A stretch of DNA of 64,000 nt from Kluyvera genomosp. 3. Lineage in GTDB: Bacteria; Pseudomonadota; Gammaproteobacteria; Enterobacterales; Enterobacteriaceae. Below, piece after piece: positions 20,742 to 33,059 of the stretch. The stretch's first letter is position 1. Every line of letters starts with the position of its first letter. The position numbers and the translations under genes are program-made. The notes under the pieces were generated by a model. The model searched no databases. It was not told where the DNA came from and was given only the letters and a program-made list of their open reading frames with translations. The stretch is from positions 1,612,001-1,676,000 of the forward strand of contig CP022114.1 of assembly GCA_002211745.1 (NCBI GenBank), in the 5' to 3' direction.

Positions 20742-21275
20742 ATGAAGCTATGGCCCGTCGTGACAGGTGTTGCTATTTCATTGGCGCTGGTGGCCTGTAG
20801 TTCGCCGACGCCGCCAAAAGGGGTCACGCCGATAAGTGATTTTGACGCGAGCCGCTATTTGGGCAAGTGGTATGAAATTGCTCGCCTGGAAAACCGCTTT
20901 GAGCGAGGGCTTGAGCAGGTTAGCGCGACCTACGGCAAGCGTTCCGATGGCGGTATTTCAGTCGCCAACCGCGGCTTCGACCCGCAAAAGGGCGAGTGGA
21001 AGCTGAGTGAAGGCAAGGCCTACTTCACCGGTAAGCCCACGACAGCGGCGCTCAAGGTTTCCTTCTTTGGCCCATTTTACGGCGGCTATAACGTGATTGC
21101 GCTGGATGACGACTATCAGTACGCGCTGGTAAGCGGCCCAAACCGCGACTACCTGTGGATCCTGTCACGCACACCAACGCTACCACCGCAGGTTCGGCAG
21201 AATTACCTCACCATCGCCCGTGGTCTGGGTTTCGCGGTTGATGACCTGGTGTGGGTAAAGCAGACACGCGATTAA
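20742..21275 (+). CDS. blc: Blc-type outer-membrane lipocalin
   Basis: An outer-membrane lipoprotein of the bacterial lipocalin family that binds lysophospholipid-type ligands. It has 177 residues. The lipobox LVAC places the modified Cys at residue 19, with Ser at +2, which favours outer-membrane sorting. Lipocalin motifs are [19 protein letters not shown] (structurally conserved region 1) and [19 protein letters not shown]. In E. coli K-12 blc is near ampC, so the position beside rplY is different. It overlaps the convergent radD gene by four bases. Confidence 0.9.
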   Translation: MKLWPVVTGVAISLALVACSSPTPPKGVTPISDFDASRYLGKWYEIARLENRFERGLEQVSATYGKRSDGGISVANRGFDPQKGEWKLSEGKAYFTGKPTTAALKVSFFGPFYGGYNVIALDDDYQYALVSGPNRDYLWILSRTPTLPPQVRQNYLTIARGLGFAVDDLVWVKQTRD

Positions 21276-23026
21276 CGTAGCTCGTTGGCTCGGCGGTATC
21301 GCCCTTCGTAGTCGAACACTTTTTCACGCACCTGCCAGTAAGCCCCTTTTTTGCGGGCGACAACAAAATCCGGTGCGCGCAGCAGCGGCTGTTGGGCGAT
21401 AATATCGGCAGGCGTAATCCAGCGCAGCGGCACGCCGGGCGTGCGGGTATGCGGGCGGATAAATAGCTGCTCAAACGCTGTTTTTTGCGCCGGGGTGTGC
21501 AGGCGGAAACGCTCGCTAACGTCGGCGCCGTCTTCGTCGTAGTAGGTGATTTTCAGCCAGCCGCCTTTCTCGTCCATCCCGTCCTGCAACACCATGCCGC
21601 TACAGCGTAGCACCAGCGCGTCCTTGAGTTTTAGCGCGGCCTTCAGCATGTCGTCCGGGTCGACCAGCACCGTATCGCACTCGCGACAACGGCGGGCGGC
21701 AATATCGTTTTCGGCGTTACACTGCGGGCAGTTTTTAAAGCGGAAGCGATAGTCGCACTGCTCGCGATGGCCGTCATCGTCCTCCAGCCAGCCCTGACAG
21801 CGGCGGCCAAAGTGTTCAATCAGCGTGCCGTCGGCGGTGGTTTTGCCCCAGAAGGTGTTGGCAAAGCCGCAGCCGGGGCAGAACACCTGAACCGGCACGT
21901 TGTCGCTTTTGCCTTTCGGTGCACCCACTTCCGGCGCGTACAGGTCGTGCGGGTTGCCGGCGTAATCAAGAATCAGACAGTCGGTTTTCCCCGATGCCAG
22001 GCGCAGGCCGCGGCCAATAATCTGCTGATACAGACTGATCGATTCGGTCGGCCGCAGAATGGCAATCAGGTCGACGTGCGGGGCGTCAAAGCCGGTAGTC
22101 AGCACCGCCACGTTGACCAGGTAGCGGAACTGCTGATTTTTAAAGGCATCAATCAACGTATCGCGCTGTGGCCCTGGGGTTTCACCGGTGATCAGCGCAG
22201 CGTCATCGGCGGGCAGCAGGCCGGTAATTTCCCTGGCGTGCTCAACGGTGGCGGCGAAAATCATCACCCCTTTGCGCGTTTGGGCGAACTCTTCAATCTG
22301 GCTAACGATGTGTGGCGTAATACGCTGCTGCTGTTTCAGCTCACGGTTGAGATCCGCCTCGCTGAACAGGCCGTTGCTGTTGGCCTGCAGGCGGCTGAAA
22401 TCATACTGCACCACCGGCATATCCAGCCGTTCCGGCGGGGTAAGGTAGCCGTGCTTAATCATATAGCGCAGCGGTAGCTCGTAGATGCAGTCGCGGAATA
22501 GCGCTTTTTCATCGCCGCGCACCATGCCGTGATAATGGAACTGATAAATCCAGCCTTTGCCGAGGCGGAAGGGGTGGCCGTCAGCCCGAGCAGGCGAATC
22601 TGCGGGTTGACCTTTTGCAGGTGGCTGAGAATTTGCTGGTACTGGCTGTCGTCATCATCGCTGATACGATGACACTCATCGACGATCAGCAGCGAAAACT
22701 CCCCTGAAAATGGTCAAGATTGCGGGCGACGGACTGCACGCTACCAAAAACCACCTTACCGTGGCTCTCTTTGCGCTGTAGCCCGGCGGCATAAATATCG
22801 GCCTCCAGCCCCAGCGCGCAATATTTCGCGTGGTTTTGCGCCACCAGCTCTTTGACGTGGGCCAACACCAGCACGCGCCCACGCGCTAGCCGCGCCAGCT
22901 CGGCGATAACGAGGCTTTTGCCCGCGCCGGTTGGCAGAACAATAACCGCAGGCTGCGTGTGGCGGCGGAAGTAGGCCAGCGTGGCGTCAACCGCTTCCTG
23001 TTGGTAGGGCGAAGTGTAAAAGTCAT
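21272..23026 (-). CDS. radD: RadD, SF2 ATP-dependent DNA repair helicase-like protein (three frame breaks)
   Basis: An SF2 ATPase (YejH) that stimulates RecA-mediated strand exchange. The start I prefer is ATG 23026 (MTFTLRP, then [10 protein letters not shown]), which needs one C restored at 23007-23009; the longer in-frame extension to 23078 has no homology. Walker A is PTGAGKS, and the DECH box lies in [10 protein letters not shown]. The C-terminal third holds zinc-binding clusters ([19 protein letters not shown]). Other breaks are near 22701-22704 and 22571-22574. With all three repaired the length is 585 residues, against 586 in E. coli. Confidence 0.92.
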
Positions 23027-23180
23027 GAGCGTTGTGATTGTCCTTAACAGACAAATAGTATGCCATGAATCTTTTCACTTGAGTGGCAGGGTAAGCCCGT
23101 TATACTTACCGATTGTTATTACCCCTTTTTTCGGACGCTTCGTCCGGCGCCCGGCACTTTTTACAGGCTAAAAATACTTC

Positions 23181-23888
23181 ATGCGACTTGATAAGTTTAT
23201 CGCTCAGCAACTCGGCGTCAGCCGTGCTATTGCCGGGCGTTTGATCCGCGGCCACCATGTGACCGTTGATGATGAAGTGGTACGTGATACCGCTTTCAAA
23301 CTGCAACCTGAACATAACGTGGCCTATGAAGGCAATTCGTTGACCCAGCAGAACGGTCCGCGCTATTTCATGTTGAACAAGCCTCAGGGCTACGTCTGCT
23401 CGACGGAAGACCCGGATCACCCGACGGTGCTCTATTTCCTCGATGAGCCGGTCGCGCACAAGCTGCATGCCGCGGGGCGTTTAGATATCGACACCACCGG
23501 GCTGGTATTGATGACTGACGATGGTCAGTGGTCGCATCGCATCACCTCGCCGCGCCATCACTGCGAAAAAACCTATCTGGTCACGCTGGAAAACCCGGTG
23601 AGTGACGATACCGCCGCGCAGTTCGCCAAAGGCGTACAACTGCATAACGAAAAAGATCTGACCAAACCTGCCGTGCTGGAAGTGGTGACGCCGACCGAAG
23701 TGCGTCTGACTATCAGCGAAGGCCGTTATCACCAGGTGAAGCGCATGTTCGCCGCTGTGGGGAACCACGTGGTAGGGCTGCACCGTGAGCGTATCGGTGA
23801 AATTATCCTCGACCCTGAGCTGGAGCCTGGGGAATATCGTCCGTTAACCGCAGAAGAAATCGCCAGCGTTGGCGCGCCAATGCGCTAA
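23181..23888 (+). CDS. rsuA: 16S rRNA pseudouridine(516) synthase
   Basis: Makes pseudouridine 516 in 16S rRNA. An N-terminal S4 domain ([19 protein letters not shown]) precedes the RluA/RsuA catalytic domain. The catalytic Asp is in [17 protein letters not shown]. It has 235 residues, slightly longer at the C-terminus than E. coli (231). The frame is intact. It is divergent from radD, and bcr follows by 21 bases, so the two are probably co-transcribed. Confidence 0.95.
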   Translation: MRLDKFIAQQLGVSRAIAGRLIRGHHVTVDDEVVRDTAFKLQPEHNVAYEGNSLTQQNGPRYFMLNKPQGYVCSTEDPDHPTVLYFLDEPVAHKLHAAGRLDIDTTGLVLMTDDGQWSHRITSPRHHCEKTYLVTLENPVSDDTAAQFAKGVQLHNEKDLTKPAVLEVVTPTEVRLTISEGRYHQVKRMFAAVGNHVVGLHRERIGEIILDPELEPGEYRPLTAEEIASVGAPMR

Positions 23889-23909
23889 CCCACTGAACAG
23901 AGGTAGATT

Positions 23910-25105
23910 GTGACGTCCAGGCCGCGCTCGTCGTTAAAAATTGTTTTCATTCTTGGCCTTCTGGCCATGTTAATGCCGTTGTCGATCGACATGTATCTTC
24001 CGGCGCTGCCGGTGATTTCCGCACAGTTTGGCGTACCGGCCGGCAGCGCGCAGATGACCCTCAGCACCTATATTCTGGGATTTGCCCTCGGCCAGTTGCT
24101 GTATGGTCCGATGGCCGACAGTCTGGGACGTAAGCCGGTCATCCTGGGCGGCACGTTTATCTTTGCGGCGGCGGCAGTGGCCTGTGCGTTAGCGCCTTCC
24201 ATCGATTATCTGATTACCACGCGTTTCTTCCACGGCCTGGCGGCCGCGGCGGCGAGCGTGGTGATCAACGCCCTGATGCGCGATATTTATCCGAAGGAAG
24301 AGTTTTCACGGATGATGTCGTTCGTCATGCTGGTCACCACCATTGCTCCGCTGGTGGCGCCGATGGTCGGCGGCGCGGTGCTGGTGTGGTTTAGCTGGCA
24401 CGCCATTTTCTGGATTCTGGCTATTGCGGCGTTGCTGGCTTCGGCGATGATCTACTTCTTTATTGACGAAACGTTGCCGGTCGACAAGCGCCAGCCGTTC
24501 CGTCTGGGGACCACGCTCGGCAACTTCGCCTCATTATTTCGCCATAAGCGCGTGTTGTCGTACATGCTGGCGAGCGGCTTCAGCTTTGCCGCCATGTTCT
24601 CATTCCTCAGCGCCGGGCCGTTTGTCTATATTGAGCTGAACCATGTCTCGCCACAGCACTTTGGCTACTACTTCGCACTGAACATTGTCTTCCTGTTTAT
24701 TACGACCACCATTAATAGCCGCTTCGTGCGTCGGGTCGGGGCGCTGCGTATGTTCCGTACCGGGCTACTGATTCAGTTCGTGATGGCTATCTGGATGGTG
24801 GTGACCGCGCTGCTGGACGTGGGGTTCTGGTCGCTGGTGCTGGGCATTGCGGCATTTATTGGCTGCGTATCAATGGTTTCGTCTAATGCGATGGCGGTGA
24901 TCCTCGATGAATTCCCGCATATGGCCGGGACCGCCTCGTCGCTGGCGGGAACCTTCCGCTTTGGCATTGGCGCAATCGTCGGGCGCTGCTGTCGATGGCG
25001 ACCTTTACGACCGCCTGGCCGATGCTGATTTCCATTGCGCTTTGCGCCTCCTGCTCGATTCTTTTCTATCTTTACGCCAGCCGTCCCCGCAAAACCGCGC
25101 ACTAA
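23910..25105 (+). CDS. bcr: Bcr/CflA multidrug efflux MFS transporter (one frame break)
   Basis: A 12-helix drug:H+ antiporter (bicyclomycin, sulfonamides) in the inner membrane. The start is GTG at 23910 after AGAGGTAG, in the position matching the E. coli start ([17 protein letters not shown]). The MFS motif A equivalent [13 protein letters not shown] is present between helices 2 and 3. A G is lost at 24981-24983, within GIGAIVGALLSM. Restored, the protein is 398 residues, against 396 in E. coli. Confidence 0.92.
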
Positions 25106-25118
25106 TACACCTTTAGTA

Positions 25119-25138
25119 GGGGCGAAATACGCCCCTTT
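25119..25138 (+). terminator. bcr terminator
   Basis: Hairpin GGGGCG / CGCCCC around AAATA followed by a short T run, soon after the bcr stop. The remaining 280 bases up to yejG hold no gene I can support, only presumed promoter sequence. Confidence 0.7.
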
Positions 25139-25420
25139 GTTGATACATATCAACAGAACTGCCATTGCCGCTGGGGTGTAATGTTTCTTTTATGTAAAAT
25201 CCATTAATGTAAAAAGTCACATTGTTGTAGATAAAAAGGTTGCGTTAGATCACAGTTACGGGTACATATAGCGCGGAAATGCATCAGTACACCGAACAAT
25301 GTCGTATGAAGAATGTTGAATGCAGGCGTTTTTTTGCTGGATGCAAGACGATTTGTCAACAATGTGTTAATATGGATGTGAAATAATTGTGAAGCCATGT
25401 AGCTTCCGGGGAAAAACGTA

Positions 25421-25762
25421 ATGACATTCCAGCTTTCAATCGTACATCGACTGCCACAGGACTATCGCTGGTCTGCGGGTTTTGCAGGTTCCAAAGTTGA
25501 ACCGATTCCGCAAAATGGCGTGGCGGGCGATAACGCGCTGGTCGCGCTAAAACTTCTGAGTCCGGACGGCGATAACGCCTGGCCGGTGATGCACTCGCTT
25601 AGCCAGGCGTTGACGGATATTTCCGTTGATTGTTCGGTGCTGGAGTGTGAAGGGGAGCCGTGCCTGTTCGTCAAACGTCAGGACGAGTTTGCCGCTACCT
25701 GCCGCCTGAAAAACTTCGGCGTGGCGATTGCCGAACCCTTTTCCGGCAACAACCCGTTTTGA
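25421..25762 (+). CDS. yejG: YejG family protein
   Basis: A conserved enterobacterial protein of unknown function, 113 residues against 114 in E. coli. It follows the E. coli sequence closely ([20 protein letters not shown] near the start, [14 protein letters not shown] at the end). There is no signal peptide or membrane segment, so it is probably cytoplasmic. It is convergent with yejF. A nine-base inverted repeat without a T tract (25767-25790) lies at the gene junction, inside the yejF end. Confidence 0.93.
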   Translation: MTFQLSIVHRLPQDYRWSAGFAGSKVEPIPQNGVAGDNALVALKLLSPDGDNAWPVMHSLSQALTDISVDCSVLECEGEPCLFVKRQDEFAATCRLKNFGVAIAEPFSGNNPF

Positions 25763-25765
25763 CCG

Positions 25766-27353
25766 TCAGCTCAGTGCAATGAGCTGACGCGTATACGCCT
25801 GCTTCGGTTCGGCAAACACGTGCCGACACTCACCCTGCTCGACAACCTCTCCCTGTCGTAACACGATAACCTGGTGGCACAGCGACCGCACAACCTGCAG
25901 ATCGTGGCTGATAAAGATATAGGCCAGACGGTGCTTTTTCTGTAATGCCTTCAGCAGCGTCAGGATCTGCGCCTGAACCGTGCGATCGAGCGATGAGGTA
26001 GGTTCGTCGAGAACGATCAATTGCGGTTTGAGGATCAGCGCCCGGGCGATAGCGATTCGCTGCCGTTGCCCGCCGGAAAACGCCGACGGATAGCGCTGGC
26101 GGGTTTCGGGATCCAGCCCGACTTCCTGCATCACGTGGATAACCTGCTGTTCACGTTCAGCGGCGCTCAGTAACGGATGGTGCACCCGCAACCCTTCTTC
26201 AATAATCTGCAGCGCCGTCAGTCGCGGGTTGAGCGATGAGTTCGGATCCTGAAAGACCACCTGAATACGATGACGCAGCGGCAGCATCTGTCGCCTGTCG
26301 CGACCCTGAATGGCTTCGCCCGCAAAACGAATATCCCCTGTGAGGCAATCAGCCTTAGCAGCGCCAGCCCGGTGGTGCTTTTCCCCGACCCTGACTCGCC
26401 AACCAGCCCCAGCGTTTCTCCGGCCCGCAGCGTAAAGCTAAGTGCCTTCACCACGCGGTTATGATCGACAACGCGGCGCAAAATACCTTTGCGAATGGGG
26501 AACGCGACGCTGAGCTGGTTCACTTCGAGTAGCGGTGGGCATCCGGCGGCAGGGGAACAGGCCCGCCCGCCGGTTCGCTGTCGAGCAGTTTACGGGTGTA
26601 GGGATGCTGAGGTGCGGCAAACAGCGCTGTTGCCGCGTTTTGCTCCACGCAGCGGCCATGCTGCATCACCGCTACCCGGTCAGCCAGCTTGCGCACGATA
26701 CTCAGGTTATGGGTGATAAACAGCAGCCCCATATTGAGCTCGACGCGCAGTTCGCGCAGTAGCTGAAGAATTTGTGCCTGCACGGAAACGTCCAGCGCGG
26801 TGGTGGGTTCATCGGCAATCAGCAACTCCGGGCGGGTCAGCAGCGCCATGGCGATCATCACCCGCTGGCGCTCGCCGCCGGAGAGTTGATGCGGATAGTC
26901 CGCCAGCCGCTTTGCCGCCTGACGGATACCCACGCGGTCCAGACAGTCGAGAATTTCACCGCGTGCCGCTTCTTTACGCATCCCGCGGTGCAACGACAGC
27001 ACTTCGTAGAGCTGTTTCTCCAGGTTATGCAGCGGATTCAGCGACACCATCGGCTCCTGGAAAATCATCGCGATGCGGTTGCCGCGAACGCCGCGCAGCG
27101 TCTGTGGGCTGGCGTGAAGCAGCGACTCGCCGGCAAAACGGATATCACCCGTAGGGTAGGTCACAGGAGGTTCCGGCAGCAGACGCAAAATGGAGAGCGC
27201 CGAAACGCTTTTCCCCGAACCGGACTCGCCAACCAGCGCCAGGGTTTCTCCGGCGTTCAGCGACAGCGATAGCTGTTCGACCACCGTGGTGGTGGTGCCC
27301 TGCTGGCGGAAGGCGATGGAGAGGTTGTCGATTTCGAGAAGTGGCTGCTGCAT
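25766..27353 (-). CDS. yejF: YejF, double ATPase of peptide/microcin C importer (two frame breaks)
   Basis: The ATP-binding subunit of the YejABEF peptide importer that takes up microcin C and peptides. It has two tandem ABC domains. The first has GESGSGKSV, the signature LSGGERQR and Walker B LLIADEPT. The second has [17 protein letters not shown] and LIVLDEPT. The start is ATG 27353 ([11 protein letters not shown]), one base after the yejE stop. Breaks lie near 26537-26539 and 26335-26338; restored, the length is 529 residues, the same as E. coli. Confidence 0.94.
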
Positions 27354-27354
27354 T

Positions 27355-28376
27355 TTACACCGCCTTAGAAGGATCGAAGGCATCGCGTACCGCTTCGCCA
27401 ATAAAAATCAGTAGCGACAACAGGATGGCGACGCAGAGAAAGCCGGCGATCCCAAGCCATGGGGCTTGCAGGTTGTTTTTACCCTGTAGCAACAACTCGC
27501 CCAGCGACGGCGAACCAAGCGGCAAACCAAAGCCGAGAAAATCGAGCGAGGTCAGGGTGGTGATGGAGCTACAGAGAATAAACGGGATAAAGGTCAGCGT
27601 GGCCACCATCGCATTGGGCAGCATGTGGCGCAGAATAATGCTGCGATCGCCCACCCCAGCGCCTGTGCGGCGCGAATATAGTCATAGTTGCGGGTACGCA
27701 AGAACTCAGCGCGCACCACGCCGACCAGAGACATCCAGCCAAACAGCACGGTAATAGCCAGCAGCCACCAGAAGTTGGGTTGTACCACGCTTGAGAGCAG
27801 AATAATCAGGAACAACGTTGGCATCCCCGACCACACTTCAATAAAGCGCTGGCCCCAGAGGTCGATACGCCCGCCGTAGTAGCCCTGTACGGCACCGACT
27901 ACCACGCCCATCACGCTGGCGCAGAAGGTCAGAATCAGGCCGAACAGCAGCGAAATCCGCGTACCGTAGAGAATGCGTGCCATCACGTCACGGCCATTTG
28001 CGTCGGTGCCCAGCCAGTTCTGGCGGGAGGGTGGGGAAGGGAAGGGGACATTGCTCGCATAGTTAATGCTGCTGGCGCCAAAACGAATGGGTGCCCACAC
28101 GACCCAGCCGTTATTCTCCAGCCGCTGCTGGAGCCACGGATCCTGATAATCGGCCGCGGTGGCAAATTCGCCACCAAAGGTTTTCTCGTCGTAGTTTTTC
28201 AGTACCGGCATGTACAGGCTGCCCTGATAGCTCACCAGCAGCGGTCGATCGTTGGCGAGAAGTTCAGCGCACAGGCTGCACACAAATATGGCCAGAAAGA
28301 TCCACAGCGACCAGTAGCCACGGCGGTTATGGCGAAAGCGCGCCCAGCGCGCCTGATTCACGGAACTCAGGGTCAT
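27355..28376 (-). CDS. yejE: YejE, permease of peptide/microcin C importer (one frame break)
   Basis: An inner-membrane permease of the YejABEF transporter. An N-terminal membrane anchor and a periplasmic insertion precede the BPD transporter domain with its EAA-type loop (RAAQALGVGDRSIILRHMLPN). The break lies in exactly this loop, at the C run 27654-27657. Restored, the protein has 340 residues, against 341 in E. coli. It begins two bases after the yejB stop, so translation is coupled. Confidence 0.94.
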
Positions 28377-28378
28377 TA

Positions 28379-29470
28379 TTAGCGGCCCTCAAAATCAATG
28401 CGGGGATCGACCAGCGTATAGCTAATATCGCTGACGATATTCATCAGCAGGCCAATCAGGGTGAAGATATAGAGCGTGCCGAACATTACCGGGTAGTCGC
28501 GCGAGACGGTGGCCTCATAACCCAGCAGACCCAGTCCGTTGAGGGAGAACATCACCTCAATCAACAGCGACCCGGTAAAGAACATGCTGATGAACGTGGC
28601 GGGAAAACCGGCAATCACCAGCAGCATGGCGTTGCGAAAGACGTGTTTCCATAAGATCTGTTTTTCGCCGACGCCTTTCGCGCGGGCGGTGACGACATAC
28701 TGTTTGCGGATTTCATCGAGAAACGAGTTCTTGGTCAGCATGGTCAGCGCCGCAAAGCCGCCAATCACCGTCGCCAGCACCGGCAGGGTGATATGCCAGA
28801 GATAGTCAGTGATTTTTTGATACCACGGCAGGGTGTCGAAATTGGCCGAGACCAGCCCGCGTAGCGGGAAAATGTCGTAGTAACTGCCGCCCGCGAACAA
28901 CACGATCAGCACGATGGCGAACAGGAACGCCGGAATGGCGTAGCCAATGATAATGCCGGTACTGCTCCAGATATCGAAACGACTGCCGTTATAGACCGCC
29001 TTGCGGATGCCAAGCGGAATAGAGACCAGATAGATGATCAAAGTACTCCATAGCCCTAGCGTGACAGAGACGGGCAGGCTTTCTTTCATCAACTGCATCA
29101 CTGAGGCGTTGCGGAACAGGCTGTTGCCAAAATCGAAGCGCAGGTAGTCGCTCAGCATCTTGAAATAGCGCTCGTGTAGCGGCTTGTCGAAGCCATAGCG
29201 TTGGGTGATTTCAGCGATCACCTCCGGGTCGAGCCCGCGCCCGCCGCGATACTGACTTTCGGCAATATTACTGACGCCCGCGCGTGCCTGGCCGCCGCCC
29301 ATTCCACCGCCACCGCCGGGCAGGCTGCCCTGGTGGCCGAACTCCACCGCCGCGATGGCCTGATCGACCGGACCACCCGGCGCAATCTGCACAATAAAGA
29401 AATTAAGCGTGATGATGGCCCATAGGGTTGGGATAATCAGCAACAGTCGACGAATCAGGTAGGCGCCCAT
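28379..29470 (-). CDS. yejB: YejB, permease of peptide/microcin C importer
   Basis: The second permease of YejABEF, 363 residues against 364 in E. coli. It starts [20 protein letters not shown] Gly-rich insertion ([16 protein letters not shown]) lies in the first periplasmic loop. The EAA-like loop is [19 protein letters not shown]. The frame is intact. It follows yejA by nine bases. Confidence 0.95.
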   Translation of the reverse strand: MGAYLIRRLLLIIPTLWAIITLNFFIVQIAPGGPVDQAIAAVEFGHQGSLPGGGGGMGGGQARAGVSNIAESQYRGGRGLDPEVIAEITQRYGFDKPLHERYFKMLSDYLRFDFGNSLFRNASVMQLMKESLPVSVTLGLWSTLIIYLVSIPLGIRKAVYNGSRFDIWSSTGIIIGYAIPAFLFAIVLIVLFAGGSYYDIFPLRGLVSANFDTLPWYQKITDYLWHITLPVLATVIGGFAALTMLTKNSFLDEIRKQYVVTARAKGVGEKQILWKHVFRNAMLLVIAGFPATFISMFFTGSLLIEVMFSLNGLGLLGYEATVSRDYPVMFGTLYIFTLIGLLMNIVSDISYTLVDPRIDFEGR

Positions 29471-29479
29471 GTTCTCTCC

Positions 29480-31303
29480 TTAGCGTCGTGATGCAGGCAG
29501 CGTGGCTGCCTTGTTGACGTCATACCACCAGGTGTCAAAACCGGGCGCGTCAATGCCGGATGATGAATAGAGCGGATGCACCTGTGGGTAAGAGAACTTA
29601 TTCCAGTAGGCCGTACGGCTCCCGGACATGTACCACATCGGTAGCATGTAATTATTCCAGGTTAGCACCCGGTCGAGCGCACGGCCGAGTGGTACCAGCT
29701 TCTGCTTATTGCCCTGCCAGCGAATGATCTGATTGATCAGGCTATCAATCGCCGGGTTAGCGACGCCGGGCGCATTGTACGACGAGTTGATGTATGCCGA
29801 CGACCAGGAGATCTGTAAATCCGCGCTGGGCCACGGCGTCGCCCGCCACAGGCTTGGCATCATGTCATAATCGCGCTTACGCAGGCGGTTGGTGAGCTGG
29901 GAAATATCCACCTGGCGGATGTCCATTCTGACGCCAAGCCGCTGTAAATTATGCTGGAAGGGCATCACCCACTGATCGTTTCCACCGGAGGCCAGCAGCA
30001 GTTCGAAGCGCAGCGGCTGGCCGGTTTTTTCATTGACCCGCTGTTGCCCCTTCAGAACCCAACCCGCTTCATCCAACAGCTGTCCTGCCTTGAGCAGATT
30101 TTCGCGGTCGAAGCCATCGCCGTTCGACGTCGGCGGCTGATAAATTGAGGTAAACACTTCCGGCGGCAGCTGGTCTTTTAGCGGCCCAGCAGAACCAGTT
30201 CGTCGGCGTCAGGATAGCCGCGGCGGCGTACTCGGTGTTCTGAAAATAGCTGTTGGGGCGGCTGTAAGCGTTATAGAACAGCGCCTTGTTCATCCACTCA
30301 AAATCAAACGCCAGGCTGACCGCCTGACGCACCCGACGGTCGGCAAATACCGGTCGCTGGATGTTAAAGGCGAGCCAGCGGGTATCCTGCGCGGCATCGT
30401 TCTTTTGCTGATCTTTCACGATATAACCGCTGGTAAAGTTTTTGCCAATATAGCGGGTGGCCCAGTTTTTGGCGCTGCTCTCGGAGCGCACGTCATAGGC
30501 TCCCGCCTTAAAGGCCTCGAAGGCGACGTTATCATCCAGATAGTAGTCGTAGCGTAGCGTGTCGAAATTCCAGCGCCCGCGGTTAACCGGTAAATCGGCG
30601 CCCCAGTAGTTTTTGACGCGGGAATAGACAATGTATTGCCCCATCTTCCAACTGCTGATGCGGTACGGCCCACTGGCCAGCGGCGGTGTGCTGAGCGGAT
30701 CGCTGAGTTTATGATTTTTCCAGAATTTTTCCGGCAGAATCGGCAGCGTAAACAAGCCGAGCATATCCTCTTTACCGGGCTTTGCCAGCTCAATACGCAC
30801 GGTAAGCGGGGCGATAGCTTTGACGGTCGATCCTTTGTAAATCAGACGGAACTGCGGTACGCCCTCGGTCATAAATTTGTGGAAGGTAAAAGCGACATCT
30901 TCGGCGGTGATTGGGCTGCCGTCGTGAAAACGGGCGCGAGGGTTAATCGTCAGTTCCATCCACGAATAATCGTCAGCATAACGCGCGCGGTCGGCAACCA
31001 GCGGATAGTAGCTGCCTGGCTCATCGTCGGAGGTCGTGAACAGCGCGTCGTACAGCGATTCAGTGCGAACGGCGGCATTGCCGCGCAGCGCATAGCGGTT
31101 AAAGTTATCGAAGGTGCCGATAGCCGCAAGCGTGACGCTGCCGCCTTTGGGGCCGCGGGGTTAACGTAGTCAAAGTGGTGGAAATCAACGTCGTATTTGG
31201 GCTCGCCGATCACCGCAAAAGCGAAACTCTCTTTGATCGTTTGTGCCTGCGTCGGTAAAACGCAAAGCAGCAGCAGGGCAAAACAGATACGCGCTATGAT
31301 CAC
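29480..31303 (-). CDS. yejA: YejA, periplasmic substrate-binding protein (three frame breaks)
   Basis: The SBP family 5 periplasmic binding protein that feeds YejBEF. The start I favour is GTG 31303, about nine bases after GGGGT; it gives a signal peptide aligned with E. coli (MIIARICFALLLL, cleavage after TQA). Longer in-frame starts at 31321 (ATG) and 31354 (GTG) are possible. Conserved parts are YDVDFHHFDYVNPAAP, INPRARFHDGSPIT and FDFEWMNKALFYNAYSRPN. Breaks lie near 31149-31152, 30204 and 30183-30184. Restored, the length is about 608 residues (604 in E. coli). First gene of the yejABEF operon. Confidence 0.92.
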
Positions 31304-31371
31304 GACAGGGCTACCCCGCATTGAAACATCTTGATTGAACACATCTTTTATCACGAAATCTTAATCGAGCG

Positions 31372-32936
31372 TCATTCCGTTGTGAAATACTTTGCAGGCT
31401 TATGGTATTCCGCCGTCAGGTCTTTCAGCGTCAGTGGGCGGCTTATCAGGTAGCCCTGCAGAAAATCGACGCCATGGTCACGCAGCCAGGCCGCCTGTTC
31501 TTCTGTTTCCACGCCTTCGGCTACCGTGACAATATCCAGCCGCTGAGTTAGCGTCAGCACGGCATCCAGCACCGGAGAGGTAATCGTCTCCCGGCCAATG
31601 GCGCTGACAAAACCGCGATCGATCTTCAGATAATCGAGGGTAAAACGCTCGAGGTAAATCAATGCGCTGTGGCCGGTACCGAAGTCATCAATCGCCACCT
31701 CAATACCTTCGCCACGCAGCCAGCTGAACAGACTCATCGCCTTTTCCAGATGGAGCATGTCGCGTTCGGTGATTTCCAGCACCAGTTGGAAATAGTTGTC
31801 GGGCAGGCTTGCCGCGAGCTGACGGATATCTTTCTGGAAACTTTCCGCGTGCAGATGCCCCGGCGCGATGTTGATTCCCAGCTTCGCGCCGGGAGGCAGA
31901 ATGTCTTTCAGGGTGGCGGCATCACTGGCGATCAGTTCGAACAGATGCTGGGTGAGGGGAACAATCAGATTCTGCGCTTCGGCAAAACTGATAAAGGCAT
32001 CCGGTGGAATATTGCCTGCGGTCGGATGCGCCCAGCGCATGAGCGCTTCGACTCCGGCAATCTGCTGATTTTTGGCGTCTACCACCGGCTGATAAACCAC
32101 ATAGAACTGACGATGCTTGATAGCAGAGAGGATCTCTTTCCCCGGTCGTGAGCGAATGGTCAGGATATAGAAGCACAGCAGCCCGCCAATCAGACCGCAG
32201 GTCAGGCCTAATAGCAGCGCATAGAGCGAGTTATCGGTACCCGAGGCGTTACTATAAAGATACACCTCCAGTGGAACGCCTTTAATTTTCACATGGCGCA
32301 CCGGGGTGTCGGTAATATCGCTCAGCGCGAGCGGTTTGCTGCTAAAGGTCGAGATTGCCGTTTTGCCGTTCACCACCAGCGCCACGCCGTTGTACGGCGT
32401 TTGTTTCGATGAGTAGAGGACCACGGCATTAAATTGGCGTTAATCGACGCGAAGATACCGCGATTTTCCAGCAGCGGGCTCTTAACCCACAGTACAAAGG
32501 CGGGCGTGGTGGGCATCATCGGCGTACCGGCGACGATCCCCATGACGTGCGTTTTGTTGAGATCAAGATCCGGCACCAGATCTTTCAATGGCAGCGACAT
32601 CTGTCCAGTGGCGGAAGAGCAGTAGGCAATATGATCTTTCACCAGCAGAAACGCGCGGACGTTCATGCTGAAGGCGGCGCGAGCGGTCAGCTCAGAAGAC
32701 ACATCGTCACACGGGTTCATGGTCAGCGGCTGGAGTGAATCCATCGTGACCAGGATCTGACGAAAATAACCGTTGAGGTAGTTCTGCAGGCTTGAAATGG
32801 TGGTATCGAACTGTACCGCGCGACGATGATGAAAGACAGAAAACTGGATCACCCCGGCAAGCAGAGCAATCATCAGGCCAGCGACAACGCTGGAAGAGAT
32901 AATGTGGCGGTTAATCGACGAATAACGAGTGAACAT
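31372..32936 (-). CDS. pdeN: PdeN (Rtn), CSS-EAL cyclic-di-GMP phosphodiesterase (one frame break)
   Basis: A membrane-bound c-di-GMP phosphodiesterase. Two membrane helices flank a periplasmic CSS-motif sensor (YCSSATG), in which redox-active Cys usually controls the enzyme. The cytoplasmic EAL domain keeps the catalytic set: EALMRW, the Asn of GINIAPGH, EITERD, IDDFGTG, LKIDRGF, AEGVETE and LQGYLISRP. One base is lost near 32424, within NLMPVVLYSS. Restored, the length is 521 residues, against 518 in E. coli. It lies upstream of yejA on the same strand. Confidence 0.92.
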
Positions 32937-32987
32937 GCAACTTCTCTATGCTACGGAACTCCAAAGAAAAGAATACTGATGAAGCAT

Positions 32988-33019
32988 AAAAAAAGCACTG
33001 CCGAAGCAGTGCTTTTTTT
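32988..33019. terminator. mepS terminator
   Basis: Hairpin AGCACTGC / GCAGTGCT around CGAA with A- and T-runs of seven on each side. On the minus strand it ends mepS. Confidence 0.9.
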
Positions 33020-33059
33020 ATGCTTACCGTCAGCCAAGGGAAACCGACGGTAAACCTCA

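Noticed and set aside
25767-25790. Nine-base hairpin at the yejG/yejF junction as a terminator
   Set aside because: Neither strand has a T tract after the hairpin, and it lies within the yejF coding end.
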